A DNA stretch of 64,000 bases from NCBI RefSeq assembly GCF_021554725.1, contig NZ_JAIZDP010000014.1:1-64000 (forward strand). The letters are read 5' to 3'. The position numbers and the translations under genes are program-made. Positions 8,598 through 17,824 of this stretch are shown here, piece after piece (the first letter of the stretch is position 1; every line of letters starts with the position of its first letter). Below the pieces are notes generated by a model that was not told the DNA's origin, did no database searches, and saw only the letters and a list, made by a program, of their open reading frames with translations. The stretch comes from Sinomonas notoginsengisoli. GTDB taxonomy: Bacteria > Actinomycetota > Actinomycetes > Actinomycetales > Micrococcaceae.

Positions 8598-9332
8598 TGC
8601 TGTTCTCCTCTTCACCGCCCGCCCGCGCGCACAGTGCGAGGGCGAGGCGTCCTTTGGTTGCGCCGGGGGAGGGACTTCCCCGGTGGCTTGAGGAACGCGA
8701 TGCGTGAAGGCCGGACCCCGGCACCGGCCACTCTTGTGGTCAGACCTTACATTCCTGTGAACGGCGTGCGACGCCGCGCCTAACCTGTAGGGAAGGAAGC
8801 TTCATGCGAGCGGTCAGGGGCCTGGGCGCTCTCGACCGGGCAGGGGTCCTCCCGGCTCATCCACTGGATGCGGCCCGGCCAGCACAGGGGAGGGCTGTGC
8901 TGGCCGGCGGCATGGGCTGCTGCGTGCCCGCGCGGGTTCTCTCGGCTCCCCAGCTTCTGGGGCTCGGGGGACCCGACAGGCCGCGGGAGCCTCATCCCAA
9001 TGCCCGCCATAGCCGCTCGCATCGGCTGTCGACCAGGGCGCCGTGCATCTGACCGCTGCCGGTCCTGGCGATGTAGCGGCCCTGCAGCGGCTTAGGACCT
9101 AATCGCCTTCCGCGTGATTTCGGCGATGTAGCGGCGTAGCGGTGTAGCGGGCGAACGCAGGACGTGGGCCGTCCTGTTCTGGAACAGCTCTGGGTTCTCA
9201 CGCTCACTTCGTACGCACCTCTCGCTCGGGGGTGGCCGGCGTGGGCACGAAATGGACACAATCTGAGCCCGGATGCGTGATCTGTGATCGCAGATCCCGT
9301 CTTCGTCCGCGGATACCGGGGATTGTGGTCCC
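8598..9332. other. Intergenic stretch without recognisable gene
   Basis: Only short overlapping frames on both strands, none with family features. It contains a small cluster of GATGTAGCGGC-type repeats near 9070-9150. No hairpin with a T tract is evident. Confidence 0.5.
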
Positions 9333-9408
9333 GGTGACGTGGTGTGGAGGTCGCCTCGTTCGACTGAAAATCGAAAGGTCACCGGATCGACGCCGGTCGG
9401 CGCCACCA
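9333..9408 (+). pseudogene. tRNA-Phe-like relic
   Basis: The 3' half is a complete tRNA: anticodon stem TTCGA/TCGAA with loop CTGAAAA (anticodon GAA, Phe), 5-nt variable loop, T stem ACCGG/CCGGT, acceptor strand CGGCGCC, A, and encoded CCA. The 5' part pairs six of seven acceptor positions (one A-G mismatch, one wobble), but its D arm does not fold and the T loop starts with A. I read it as a degenerate tRNA, possibly an old integration site beside the conjugative-element remains. Confidence 0.5.
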
Positions 9409-9780
9409 GGGAGAACCCCCTGCATCCCGCGGAATCGCTGGGAAGCATGGGGTTCTTGTGTTGAGCGACCCAACCAGCAGATTCAGTCTGGATCAGCCTA
9501 GAACTGCCAAGATCTGGTACGCAGCCTTGGTATGGCCTTGGTAAAGGTGGCCCTACGCCGCCCGGACCGTCAGTATGGAGACCAACCGGATCGTAAACGG
9601 GCTGCCAAACCTTGGGATCTAGGGACACAGAGCAAGTACGTCGGTGAGCCGGGGCTGCCAGCGATTGGGCGGCGGTCACGGGCTGCTCGTAGCCTGGGCG
9701 CAACCGGTGAACAGGGCCGGGTCTAGGTTCGCCGCTTCAAATCGAAGCGCAGCCGGGTCAATGACGCCGGGCTCTTCTGC

Positions 9781-9867
9781 CCTCCACGACCGACTCGACG
9801 GCCGGCTCAACGTCAACGCTCATCGGGTACCTCCTGTGTCAGAGTTACACCGTTGAAAGTACAGTCC
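9781..9867 (-). repeat. Detached IS256 end (solo terminal fragment)
   Basis: 87 bp nearly identical to 63606-63692, the promoter-side end of the IS256 element at the right of this window. It includes the start-codon region (CAT within CGCTCATCGGGTACCTCC) and the terminal GTTGAAAGTACAGTCC. One substitution is seen (CTCGACGG versus CTCGGCGG). No transposase remains. Confidence 0.9.
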
Positions 9868-10195
9868 CCCGGTCACCCCCCGCGCGCCCGGCGAGGCGCC
9901 TTGTGAGCCGAGGGTTGAGAGACGGTTCGGAGTGTAGCTTTTAGGGCACTTTCACTGGGTATTTTCGGGCACGGTGTCTGCGCAGCGTGGTGGGCGCCTG
10001 ATGGTGAGGTTGAGCCGCCGGGCGGCGCCTGGTGGAGTGCCGTCTAACGGCACAGCTGGAGTGAATGAGCAGTTCTGTGGGCGCGTTGGGCGAGGCTCCG
10101 TCGGTCGCCTTCTCGGGGGGGACGCGCGGATGATCGTGGTCGGGTAGTGCGATCGCGCGATGCGCGGCCGGGACCTTGAGCAGGATGCTGGATCC

Positions 10196-10651
10196 ATGAA
10201 CGGCATTGTGGGTGCAGTCGAATTCGATCTGGAGACAACCGCGAGTCCGGAGAAGGTGCGCACCGCGCTGATCGACTTCTCTGAACGCCGCACCCAGTTG
10301 TGGCCGGGACGAGCCTTGTACGAGGTCTACTCGGTCGGCGAGACCACTGCGGACGTGCGCGAGGGCAGCAAGGTCCCGGGCGGGAAGGTCTGGGCGCGCG
10401 AGCGCTATGACTGGTCCGGCCTGCATACCGTGCGGTGGACGGTCCAGGAGAGCAACTTCTCCGCCCCGGGCAGCTACGTCGCGGCCACCATCCGGGCCGG
10501 TCGTGACGGTGGCAGCGTCGTCCACGTGACCTGGGACCGCACGGGCAGCACTGTTTTCGGGCGGCTGATCTGCAGGGTGATCCGGACGTCGAAGGGCAAG
10601 CCGGTCGCCGCATCATTCAAGGGGGCTCTTGCGGTCCTGGAGAGCGCGTAA
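10196..10651 (+). CDS. SRPBCC (START/Bet v1-like) family protein
   Basis: About 151 residues. It begins with a beta strand and helix (VEFDLETTASPEKVRTALID) and has WTVQESNF and SVVHVTWDRTG strands and a long C-terminal helix, the SRPBCC helix-grip order. Such proteins bind hydrophobic ligands; the ligand here is unknown. The ATG at 10196 is chosen because the homologous fold begins there, although an upstream ATG at 10160 is in frame. Ribosome-binding signal is weak. It is isolated between mobile-element remains. Confidence 0.68.
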   Translation: MNGIVGAVEFDLETTASPEKVRTALIDFSERRTQLWPGRALYEVYSVGETTADVREGSKVPGGKVWARERYDWSGLHTVRWTVQESNFSAPGSYVAATIRAGRDGGSVVHVTWDRTGSTVFGRLICRVIRTSKGKPVAASFKGALAVLESA

Positions 10652-10705
10652 ATGGAACGGGGCCACGACGTTGGTAGCGGTGGCGGCGAGTTCGGGTGAA
10701 CGAGG

Positions 10706-10763
10706 GAGAACCTCCGAGTGGGATGTGGCTTGTCTAAGGGCCCACTCCGACTCGGAGGTTCTC
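10706..10763. repeat. Long inverted repeat at an IS481 boundary
   Basis: GAGAACCTCCGAG (10706-10718) and CTCGGAGGTTCTC (10751-10763) are perfect reverse complements, with a second nested pair GAGTGGG/CCCACTC inside. The repeat ends exactly where the decayed IS481 transposase begins. Confidence 0.8.
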
Positions 10764-10990
10764 GTGTCCCACGGTAGTGCCCGGGTGACCGTCCATGGTC
10801 GCCCGGCTGATCGTCCAACGCCATCAGGCGGGCTAGGCGCGGGCCCATATCGCTGCTGCGATGGGTGTGTCGCGACAGTGCGTGAAGACCTGAATCGACC
10901 GCCATGCCCTCGAAGGCGGGCCAGGCCTGGCCAGGGGCTCGTCGCGGCCGCACACGATGCCGGCCACGCCCAGCGGGTGTCGGGTCAGCC
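10764..10990 (+). pseudogene. IS481-family transposase remnant
   Basis: A GTG at 10764 starts SHGSARVTVHGR. After one frame change the sequence continues RLIVQRHQAG, stop, ARAHIAAAMGVSRQCVKT, stop, IDRHALEGGPGLARGSS RPHTMPATP. This is the N-terminal helix-turn-helix part of IS481 transposases, with one frameshift and two in-frame stops (TAG and TGA). The DDE catalytic domain is gone. Confidence 0.8.
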
Positions 10991-11093
10991 CTGGCCGGCA
11001 CCGCGGGCAGGCACCGATCGACCAACGGCGTGAGTGTTTTTCCGGAGGGGCCCGTGTGGGGGCCGTGGTCGCTGCCGAGGCATTCCTCCTTCC

Positions 11094-11339
11094 TCAGCGG
11101 CCCTCGACGGGCTCCAGCCTCCCGTCCCTGATGCAGTGCGTCTCGTGCAGCCGGGAGAGTCGTTCCCAGTCCTCGAAGAAGTCCTCGTCGACCTCGAGTT
11201 CATGCAGGTGCTGGCCCTCCTGGGCGACCATCCTCCCCGTCAGGGGAGGACCTTCCCCTGCGGACGCCCGGGAGGGCTCGTGCACGGGGGCGATGCCGAT
11301 CAGGCGTCCTTCGGCGTCGGAGACGATCGAGATCTTCAC
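11094..11339 (-). CDS. Small hypothetical acidic protein
   Basis: 81 residues from a GTG at 11339, preceded by AAAGGAGG. It opens with a beta strand (VKISIVSDAEGRLIGIA) and contains EGQHLHELEVDEDFFED. Short actinobacterial proteins of this pattern are known without function. It is the last of three minus-strand small genes spaced 0-12 bp apart, which suggests one transcript. Confidence 0.55.
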   Translation of the reverse strand: MKISIVSDAEGRLIGIAPVHEPSRASAGEGPPLTGRMVAQEGQHLHELEVDEDFFEDWERLSRLHETHCIRDGRLEPVEGR

Positions 11340-11350
11340 GGCGCCTCCTT

Positions 11351-11626
11351 TCATCGCAGCTGGCTGATGAGAAGCCGGTAGCCGCAGCCTCCGGCCGAGC
11401 TCAGGGTGGTGGTGTAGTGCTTGAGCCCATCGCGGTCCTGGTAGAAGCCGTTGCTGACGGTGGTGACGTCTCCGCCTGCGGTGACGATGGACGGCGGCAT
11501 CGCGACGGCGAGGATCGCCGGCCCGAACGCCGGATCCGGCCACCCGAAGTCCCACCCGACCGTCTTGCCCGGGTAGATGTAGGCCCCGTTGATCCCGTTC
11601 GGGTCCGGGAGGAACCATTGGTTCAT
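11351..11626 (-). CDS. Small hypothetical protein
   Basis: 91 residues, MNQWFLPDPNGINGAYIYPG, rich in aromatic residues and Gly with little charge, ending YRLLISQLR. Its ATG overlaps the stop of the upstream small gene and its stop overlaps an in-frame ATG preceding the downstream gene, consistent with translational coupling. There is no signal peptide and no recognised family. Confidence 0.5.
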   Translation of the reverse strand: MNQWFLPDPNGINGAYIYPGKTVGWDFGWPDPAFGPAILAVAMPPSIVTAGGDVTTVSNGFYQDRDGLKHYTTTLSSAGGCGYRLLISQLR

Positions 11627-11877
11627 CTGCTCATCCTCTCGACTCGCCGGCCGGTGGTCTGGCCGGATGCGGAAAGGTTCGCACGCAGGGGAGCCTTGAG
11701 GAAGGCTCCGCGCAGTCCTGTTCGATCGAGGTCGCAGAGACTGGGTATGCCCGCGCGCGATGCGGCAGGCAGCGCGGGGACGTGCCGACGGTCCGCCCCG
11801 GGCACGGGGAAGATCGCTCCGTTGAGGGGATGGTAGTCGTCGGAAGCCGCAGGGTCCCGACCCTCAGGCCCCCACAT
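11623..11877 (-). CDS. Small hypothetical ORF
   Basis: 84 residues, MWGPEGRDPAASDDYHPLNG, with a basic C-terminal half. The only support is the 4-bp overlap with the next gene; composition is less convincing than its neighbours. No family recognised. Confidence 0.33.
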   Translation of the reverse strand: MWGPEGRDPAASDDYHPLNGAIFPVPGADRRHVPALPAASRAGIPSLCDLDRTGLRGAFLKAPLRANLSASGQTTGRRVERMSR

Positions 11878-12124
11878 GGTGCCGCTCGCCTTCCTTACGG
11901 TGTTTTCGGTGCGGGTCCGGGGCTTCCGTAGGCTTCTGACCGCCCAGGGGTGCGGGTATGGCTTCCTCGTTTTCGCCGTTGCCGTGGCTTAGCCGGAATG
12001 GCCGCCCGCGTCCCACCGACGACTCGACCGCTGATTGAGAGATGCGCATCGATCGCTGTGTAAGGAAATGACGGCGTGGTTGTCCGTGGGCCCTCCAGAA
12101 GGACCGAAAGAGAAAGGCGTACTT

Positions 12125-12975
12125 GTGGCCGAACTGTGGGCCGGAATCGACGCAGGCAAGACCCACCACCACTGCATGGTCATAGACCAGGACGGAGGCC
12201 GGCTGCTCTCCCGGAGGCTGGCCCACACCGAGGACGCGATCCTTGCCCTGATCACCGACGTCCTTGCCCTGGCCGGGGACAGGGAGGTCCACTGGGCCAC
12301 GGACCTGAACCAGGGAGGGGCGGCGCTGCTGATCAGCGCCCTCCTCGCGCATGGCCAGACGGTCTTCTACATCCCGGGACGGGCCGTGCACCATGCCGCA
12401 CGGATCTACAGCGGCGAGGGCAAGACCGACGCGAAGGACGCCGGGATCATCGCAGACCAGGCCAGGATGCGCCGCGACCTGCAGCCGGTCACGGGCCGAG
12501 GACGAGACGATCGTCGAACTGCGCTTGCTCACAGCGCGCCGGGCCGACCTCGTCCACGACCGCACCAGGTCGTACAACAGGCTCCGGGCCACCCTGCTCG
12601 AGTACTTCCCGGCGCTGGAGGCCTCATTCGACTTCTCCCAGCGCAAGGCCGCCGTCATCCTCCTGACCAAGTACCAGACCCCCGAAGGGATCCGCCGGGC
12701 CGGGCACGGACGGATCGAAGCCTGGCTGCGCAAGCAGGGCTGCTACCGCCCCGACAAGACCGCCGAGACCGCCGTGAAGGCCGCCGGACAGCAGTCCACG
12801 ACTGTGGTGGGGCAGACCGCCGCAGCGGCCCTCGTCGCACGGATCGCCAAGGACATCCTGTCCCTCATCGAGCAGATCGCCGAAGTCGATGCAGAGATCG
12901 AGGCTCGACTCCATGCTCACGCCCACTTCGAGATCCTCCAGAGCGTGCCCGGCTTCGGGCCGCAGCTCGCCGCAG
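12125..12975 (+). pseudogene. IS110-family transposase, frameshifted and truncated
   Basis: A GTG at 12125 begins the DEDD RuvC-like domain (WAGIDAGKTHHHCMVIDQDG, later GKTDAKDAGIIADQAR). Near 12495 the reading frame changes and continues with the coiled-coil region (ELRLLTARRADLVHDRTR). The protein stops resembling IS110 at VPGFGPQLAA near 12970, just where the conserved transposase_20 domain should begin. The sequence then changes abruptly into a conjugation gene. Not functional. Confidence 0.9.
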
Positions 12976-14103
12976 GCGGTCGCCCTCGAGGAACCTTCTT
13001 GGTGGTGGAACCCCCTGTCCTATGTCACCGACGAGGTGCGCGCGGCCCGCCTCGCCGACCACTTCGCCTCAGGTTCCCGCGGCCCGGACGCCAAGACGGA
13101 CGCCTACTTCGACCCGGCCGGACAGGACCTCCTCGCCGGCCTCCTCCTCGCGGCCGCCCTCGACCACCGCCCGATCACCCAGGTCCACACCTGGCTGACG
13201 CGCCCGGCGGACGACGAGGCCGTGGACATCCTCCGCGCCCACGACTTCATCCAGACCGCCAACGCGGTCGGCGGCGTCGTCAACGCCCCCGAGAAGCAGC
13301 GAGGCGGCGTGTACGGGACGGCCCTGCAGATGGCCTCCTGCCTCACCAACCGCCAGATCGCCCGCTGGGTGACCCCGCAGGGGGAGAAGGACCCGCGGCC
13401 CCAGTTCGCCCCGGCCGGCTTCGTCCGCTCCAAGGGGGCCCTGTACAGCCTGTCCAAGGAGGGCAAGGGCACCGCCGGCCCCCTCGTCACCGCCCTGACC
13501 GTCGCGGTGGTCGAGGCCGCCGAGGAGCTCGCCGTCCACTCGCCCGGCGGCCGCCTCGCCACTCCGATGGTCGGCGTCCTGGACGAGGCCGCGAACGTGT
13601 GCCGCTGGCGCGAGCTGCCGAACCTCTACAGCCACTACGGCTCCCGGGGCATCGTGCTCATGACGGTCCTGCAGTCCTGGTCCCAGGGCGTGGAGGTCTG
13701 GGGCCGGGACGGGATGCGCAAGCTCTGGTCTGCGGCCAACATCAAGGTCTACGGCGGCGGCGTCGCCGAAGCCGAGTTCCTGGGCGAGCTCGCGCAGCTC
13801 GTCGGCGAGTACCGCTACACCAACACCACCCGGAACCGCTCCAGGCAGGGCACCTCCTACAGCCACGACAACGACCGCAAGGAACGCACCCTCGACGTCT
13901 CAGACCTCGCCGCCCTCCCCAGAGGCAGAGCCGTCATGCTCGCCTCCGGCGCCCCCGCCGCACTGCTGGAGACCGTGCCCTGGATGAACGGCCCGCACGC
14001 CGAGGCAGTACAAGCCTCCATCGTCGCCCACGACCCAGCCAACCAGCCCGCGCCCGCCGCAACTGCTGACCTGCGGACACCCGCCGGAGCGCCCGGTGGG
14101 TGA
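12976..14103 (+). pseudogene. TraG/VirD4-type conjugal transfer ATPase, 5'-truncated
   Basis: From ALEEPSWWWNPLSYVTDE onward about 375 residues match the C-terminal part of type IV coupling-type ATPases of actinobacterial conjugative plasmids. MVGVLDEAANVCRW is a Walker B-like segment and SHYGSRGIVLMTVLQSW follows. The N-terminal membrane anchor and Walker A motif are absent, replaced by the IS110 fragment at about 12975. The stop overlaps the GTG of the DUF4913 gene. As preserved it cannot pump DNA. Confidence 0.8.
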
Positions 14104-14515
14104 GGGCCTGGGCGAGTGGGACGACGAGCCCGACCACACCGCCACCGCCGAGCCGGCCGAGGACAGCACGGACGAGCCCGAGCTGTTCTACCCAAACATC
14201 GCTGAATTCGTGGCCAACAAGCTGGCAGTCACCTATCGCCGCCAGCCCAACGTCCAAGGCGGGACCACGTGGTGCCCGCAGTGGTGGAAGCACGCCGAAG
14301 CCATCAGCCGCCTCGAAGCCCTCTGGCGCGCCTGGGAACACCTCCGCCTGGACGGCGCCACCGGCATGAGCGTCTGGTGGCGCGACCACGCAGACCACCA
14401 CATGAACGTCCTGCTCTCCACCGACGTGCCCTTCAAAGGCTGCAGCCCCGACGACGGCCACCGCACCAAAATCGCACCACTGCCCTGCGACGAACCGCCG
14501 GCGGGCCTGTTCTAG
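14096..14515 (+). CDS. DUF4913 family protein
   Basis: 139 residues. An acidic N-terminus precedes NIAEFVANKLAVTYRR, then WCPQWWKHAEAISRLEALWR and WRDHADHHMNVLLS, the Trp-rich DUF4913 pattern. The family accompanies conjugation genes in actinobacterial plasmids and integrative elements; function unknown. It starts at a GTG overlapping the upstream TraG-like stop by 8 bp, keeping the original operon arrangement. Confidence 0.8.
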   Translation: MGEGLGEWDDEPDHTATAEPAEDSTDEPELFYPNIAEFVANKLAVTYRRQPNVQGGTTWCPQWWKHAEAISRLEALWRAWEHLRLDGATGMSVWWRDHADHHMNVLLSTDVPFKGCSPDDGHRTKIAPLPCDEPPAGLF

Positions 14516-15021
14516 ATCCCCGCAACCATCTCGACGGCCGACTCACTGGGTACAAGATTCAGAAGTCGATGATCTTCGTTGAAGATATGTCGTCTGCCGC
14601 CCTCGAACCTGGCGCGGCGGGGACCGGGCCTCGGCCCTCTGAAACGGGCGAGGGAACTACAGCCCGTGTCGCCTCGCTCCCGAGACCAGCGGCGTCGGTC
14701 CCTACGGGCAGTCGCGCCCGACCCTCGGGCCCCAACGCAGGCGGCATCCATCCCGTCCCTTCGCCGCTTTCCCACCCGCTATGGCCGTGGCGCTTCCGGG
14801 CCTCCGGACAGGCCCCATTGACCACGGCTTCTCCTTAGCGCCAACGGTCTACTCCAGCACGGCCGTGCGCACGCGGGTACAGGCACTCAGCGGTGCGCTG
14901 GGTGGCGCTGCATCGGTGGTCAGCCGAACGGCTTCTGCTCGGAAATCGCCAGCAGGCGGCAGCGGACCCAGACGGCATCGATGTTCGGGCTGAGCTGTCC
15001 CCTGATTGTGCGACCAGTCCG
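14516..15021. other. Intergenic stretch without recognisable gene
   Basis: About 500 bp with only chance frames on both strands. It separates the conjugative-element remains from the regulator at 15022. Confidence 0.5.
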
Positions 15022-15234
15022 TTAAGTCTGTATGAGCCCCATCGCTCGGAGCCTTATGAGGTGCTGATAGACGGTGGCTGGCGACTTGCCGATGCGGCTT
15101 GCCAGTGCAGCGGGCGCGTCAATGCCGTCGGCGATGAGGGCTACGATGGCGCGCGCCGTGGGCCCAAGCCTGGCAAGCCGCCCGGCAAGGAGGGAAGCCG
15201 GCGGTCCTTCGTCAAAGTCCTGTCCGGTTATCAC
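15022..15234 (-). CDS. Small winged-helix DNA-binding protein
   Basis: 70 residues from a GTG at 15234 with AAGGGGA just upstream. The product, LARLGPTARAIVALIADGID then ALASRIGKSPATVYQHLIR, is a helix-turn-helix of the ArsR/MarR winged-helix type and little else. It lies upstream of, and divergent from, the cyclitol operon, about 300 bp from the operators. It may be a local regulator or a truncated one. Confidence 0.6.
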   Translation of the reverse strand: MITGQDFDEGPPASLLAGRLARLGPTARAIVALIADGIDAPAALASRIGKSPATVYQHLIRLRAMGLIQT

Positions 15235-15534
15235 CCAGTCCCCTTGATGCCTGCACGCCCGGTGGCATCGACCGATTTGCGGTGCCGGAATACGAGAACG
15301 TACCCCTCAGAGCGGTGAATGAGCCGCCGAGTCTCGATGCCGCTCCCGGCCAACTAGATGCATTCGTTGTCGGGGGAGACCTCGTCAACGACCCCTCGTG
15401 CGATCGTTCGGCCTTCGAGTATGACTTCTACGCATGCACCGAGAAGGGAGTTCCAACGAGCGGCGTTGGCTCCCGATGTTGAGCTCGTGCGAGCACTGTC
15501 CACGCTCTCCTCCTGATGTGATCCACTTCATCTG

Positions 15535-15608
15535 TGGACCGGTCCAGAATAGGTTGGACCGGTCCATTGACACCAGCGCTGGCGCGGTCTTACGGTTGGA
15601 CCGGTCCA
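15535..15608. promoter_or_regulatory. Three LacI-type operators (TGGACCGGTCCA)
   Basis: Perfect 12-bp palindromes TGGACCGGTCCA occur at 15535-15546, 15555-15566 and 15597-15608. Their centres are 20 and 42 bp apart, close to two and four helical turns. The central CpG palindrome is typical of LacI-family operators, and a LacI-family gene is inside the operon (24210). Confidence 0.9.
15567..15596 (+). promoter_or_regulatory. Promoter of the cyclitol operon
   Basis: TTGACA (15567-15572), an 18-bp spacer and TACGGT (15591-15596) form a sigma70-like promoter. Operator 2 abuts the -35 element and operator 3 abuts the -10, so a bound repressor would cover both sides. Confidence 0.7.
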
Positions 15609-15682
15609 GAACGAGACGGGCGTCACATTGCGCCTCCGTTCGCACTGGAGTCGGGCCGCACAGAACATCAAAGGAGATAGTT

Positions 15683-16681
15683 GTGCTGAAGAAGACCATG
15701 TGGATGAAGGGCCTGGCCGTCCTCGCGCTGGCGCCGGCGCTGGCCCTGAGCGCGTGCTCCAGCCAGGGAGGCAAGCCGGCGGACACCTCCGGGGGAGGGG
15801 GCGGCGGTCAAGCGGCCTCGACTCCGCGTATGAAGGTGGCGATCATCACCCACGCTGAGGCCGGCGACACCTTCTGGGACATCGTCCGCAAGGGCGCCGA
15901 GGAGGCTGCTGCTAAGGACAACGTCGAGGTCCTCTACACGAACGACTCCGACGCGGGCCGTCAGGCCCAACTCGTCCAGCAGGCAATCGACCAGAAGGTC
16001 GACGGGATCGCTGCCACCATCGCGAACCCGGGAGCCATGAAGGACGTCATGAAGAAGGCCAACGACGCGGGCATCCCGCTCGTGAGCTTCAACGCCGGCG
16101 GCGACGTCTCTTCCCAGATGGGAGCGTTCACCCACTTCGGCTCCAATGAGACCCTCGCCGGCCAGGCCGTCGGCGCGAAGCTTGCCCAGGAGGGCTACAA
16201 GCACCCGATCTGCGTGATCATGGCGCAGGGCCAGGTGCAGCTCGAGCAGAGGTGTGCCGGCGTGAAGGAGAAGGTGCCGTCCACGGAGATCCTCTACGTC
16301 GACGGCAAGGACATGACGGCCGTGCAGTCGACCGCCACGGCGAAGCTGCAGGCTTCCAAGGACGCTGACGTAATCATCGGCCTCGGTGCCCCGTACACGG
16401 TCACCATCCTCAAGGCCGTGACGGACGCGAACAGCTCCATCAAGGTGGCCAGCTTCGACCTCAACCCCGCCCTCGCACAGGCGATCAGCGACGGCAAGGT
16501 CCTCTTCACCGTCGACCAGCAGCCCTACCTGCAGGGCTACCTTGCCGTTGATGCGCTCTGGCAGAACAAGCGCGGCGGCTTCAAGGTCGGTGGCGGCCAG
16601 CCCGTGCTGACCGGCCCCGCAATCGTGGACAAGTCCAACATCTCCGACGTGCTCAAGTACGTCCAGCAGGGCATCCGCTAG
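15683..16681 (+). CDS. Sugar/cyclitol ABC transporter substrate-binding lipoprotein
   Basis: 332 residues from a GTG at 15683 with AAGGAG 6 nt upstream. A lipoprotein signal (lipobox LALSACSS, Cys near residue 24) and a Gly-rich linker precede a type 1 periplasmic-binding-protein fold (MKVAIITHAEAGDTFWDIVR; QAIDQKVDGIAATIANPG). It is the RbsB/IbpA-like class for sugars and cyclitols. It heads the operon downstream of the triple operator. A strong hairpin follows it, suggesting higher expression than the permease and ATPase genes. Confidence 0.93.
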   Translation: MLKKTMWMKGLAVLALAPALALSACSSQGGKPADTSGGGGGGQAASTPRMKVAIITHAEAGDTFWDIVRKGAEEAAAKDNVEVLYTNDSDAGRQAQLVQQAIDQKVDGIAATIANPGAMKDVMKKANDAGIPLVSFNAGGDVSSQMGAFTHFGSNETLAGQAVGAKLAQEGYKHPICVIMAQGQVQLEQRCAGVKEKVPSTEILYVDGKDMTAVQSTATAKLQASKDADVIIGLGAPYTVTILKAVTDANSSIKVASFDLNPALAQAISDGKVLFTVDQQPYLQGYLAVDALWQNKRGGFKVGGGQPVLTGPAIVDKSNISDVLKYVQQGIR

Positions 16682-16695
16682 ACCGAATCGGCACC

Positions 16696-16727
16696 GGGCC
16701 GCGCGACGCGCGGGCGTCGCGCGGCCC
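16696..16727 (+). terminator. Intercistronic hairpin after the binding-protein gene
   Basis: A perfect 13-bp GC stem (GGGCCGCGCGACG / CGTCGCGCGGCCC) with a 6-nt loop and no T tract. It is more likely an RNA-stabilising or partial-attenuation structure than a full terminator, since the permease follows 21 bp later. Confidence 0.7.
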
Positions 16728-16748
16728 GACCACCAAGGAGTTTTCCCC

Positions 16749-17798
16749 ATGGCTACTGCAACCGTTCCGGCCCCGGCGCCGGTTTCTGACGAGCGGATCG
16801 GGCGGAGAAACCCAGTCCAGAAGCTCTTGACGCGCCCCGAGGTCGGGGCCCTCGTGGGCGCGATCGTCCTGTTCATCTTCTTCTCGGTCGTCGCTCCGAC
16901 CTTCCTGCAGCCCAGCTCGTTCGCGACCGTGCTGTACGGGTCGTCAACGATCGGGATCATGGCCGTCGGCGTGTCGCTGCTGATGATCGGCGGCGAGTTC
17001 GACCTCTCCGCCGGCGTAGCCGTGATTTCCTCAGCGCTGAGCGCGTCCATGTTCTCGTGGTACTTCTCGATGAACGTATGGATCGGCGTCCTGCTCGCAC
17101 TGGTCGTCTCCCTGGGCATCGGCTTCGTCAACGGCTGGATCCTCGTGCGCACCAAGCTGCCCTCGTTCATCGTCACCCTGGCGACGTTCCTGATGCTCAC
17201 GGGACTCAACCTCGCCCTCACCCGCCTCATCGGCGGGTCCGTCTCCTCGCCCTCGATCGCGGACATGGACGGGTTCTCCGCCGCCCATGCCATCTTCGCC
17301 TCCTCGATCACGATCGCCGGTGTCGAGGTCAAGGTCACCGTCTTCTACTGGGTCGTCCTGGTTCTCATCGCCTCCTGGATCCTGCTGCGCACCCGCGTGG
17401 GGAACTGGATCTTCTCAGTCGGCGGCGACGCGAACGCCGCCCGGGCCGTGGGCGTGCCCGTGACCAAGACCAAGATCGGACTCTTCATGGGCGTGGGCTT
17501 CTGCGGGTGGCTGCTGGGCATGCACAACCTCTTCGCCTTCAACACCGTCCAGTCCGGGGAGGGCGTGGGCAACGAGTTCCTCTACATCATCGCCGCCGTC
17601 ATCGGCGGATGCCTCCTCACCGGCGGCTACGGTTCAGCAATCGGAGGAGCAATCGGGGCATTCATCTTCGGCATGGCCAACAAGGGCATCGTGTACGCGC
17701 AGTGGAACCCCGACTGGTTCAAGTTCTTCCTGGGCCTGATGCTCCTGATGGCCACCATCGTGAACCTCGTCGTCAAGAACCGCGCCGAGCGGAAATGA
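16749..17798 (+). CDS. Sugar ABC transporter permease (RbsC/FrcC type)
   Basis: 349 residues with about 10 hydrophobic segments. It carries the branched-chain/ribose permease signature [17 protein letters not shown], plus [18 protein letters not shown], the usual cytoplasmic coupling region. It would form the membrane channel for the neighbouring binding protein. CAAGGAG lies 10 nt before the ATG. Its TGA overlaps an in-frame ATG upstream of the ATPase gene. Confidence 0.94.
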   Translation: MATATVPAPAPVSDERIGRRNPVQKLLTRPEVGALVGAIVLFIFFSVVAPTFLQPSSFATVLYGSSTIGIMAVGVSLLMIGGEFDLSAGVAVISSALSASMFSWYFSMNVWIGVLLALVVSLGIGFVNGWILVRTKLPSFIVTLATFLMLTGLNLALTRLIGGSVSSPSIADMDGFSAAHAIFASSITIAGVEVKVTVFYWVVLVLIASWILLRTRVGNWIFSVGGDANAARAVGVPVTKTKIGLFMGVGFCGWLLGMHNLFAFNTVQSGEGVGNEFLYIIAAVIGGCLLTGGYGSAIGGAIGAFIFGMANKGIVYAQWNPDWFKFFLGLMLLMATIVNLVVKNRAERK

Positions 17799-17824
17799 CA
17801 GCCCGGACCAAGGAAGACGGAATC

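Noticed and set aside
5892-8783. A 963-codon open frame on the + strand
   Set aside because: It is the antisense shadow of the exported phosphoesterase gene (5904-8597 minus). Its product is a Val/Gly/Arg-rich string without domain features.
9164-9408. Protein-coding ORF ending near a tRNA (PVTFRFSVERG on the minus strand)
   Set aside because: This peptide pattern is the usual artefact of translating a tRNA in reverse; the tRNA-like fold explains the sequence.
12351-14069. A 572-codon + strand protein
   Set aside because: The first part is the shifted IS110 frame; after about 12980 it is an Arg/Pro-rich shadow of the TraG-like gene in another frame.
15535-15608. CRISPR-like array
   Set aside because: Three 12-bp palindromes with unequal spacings of 20 and 42 bp around a promoter fit operators. 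There are no longer repeats, spacers or cas genes.
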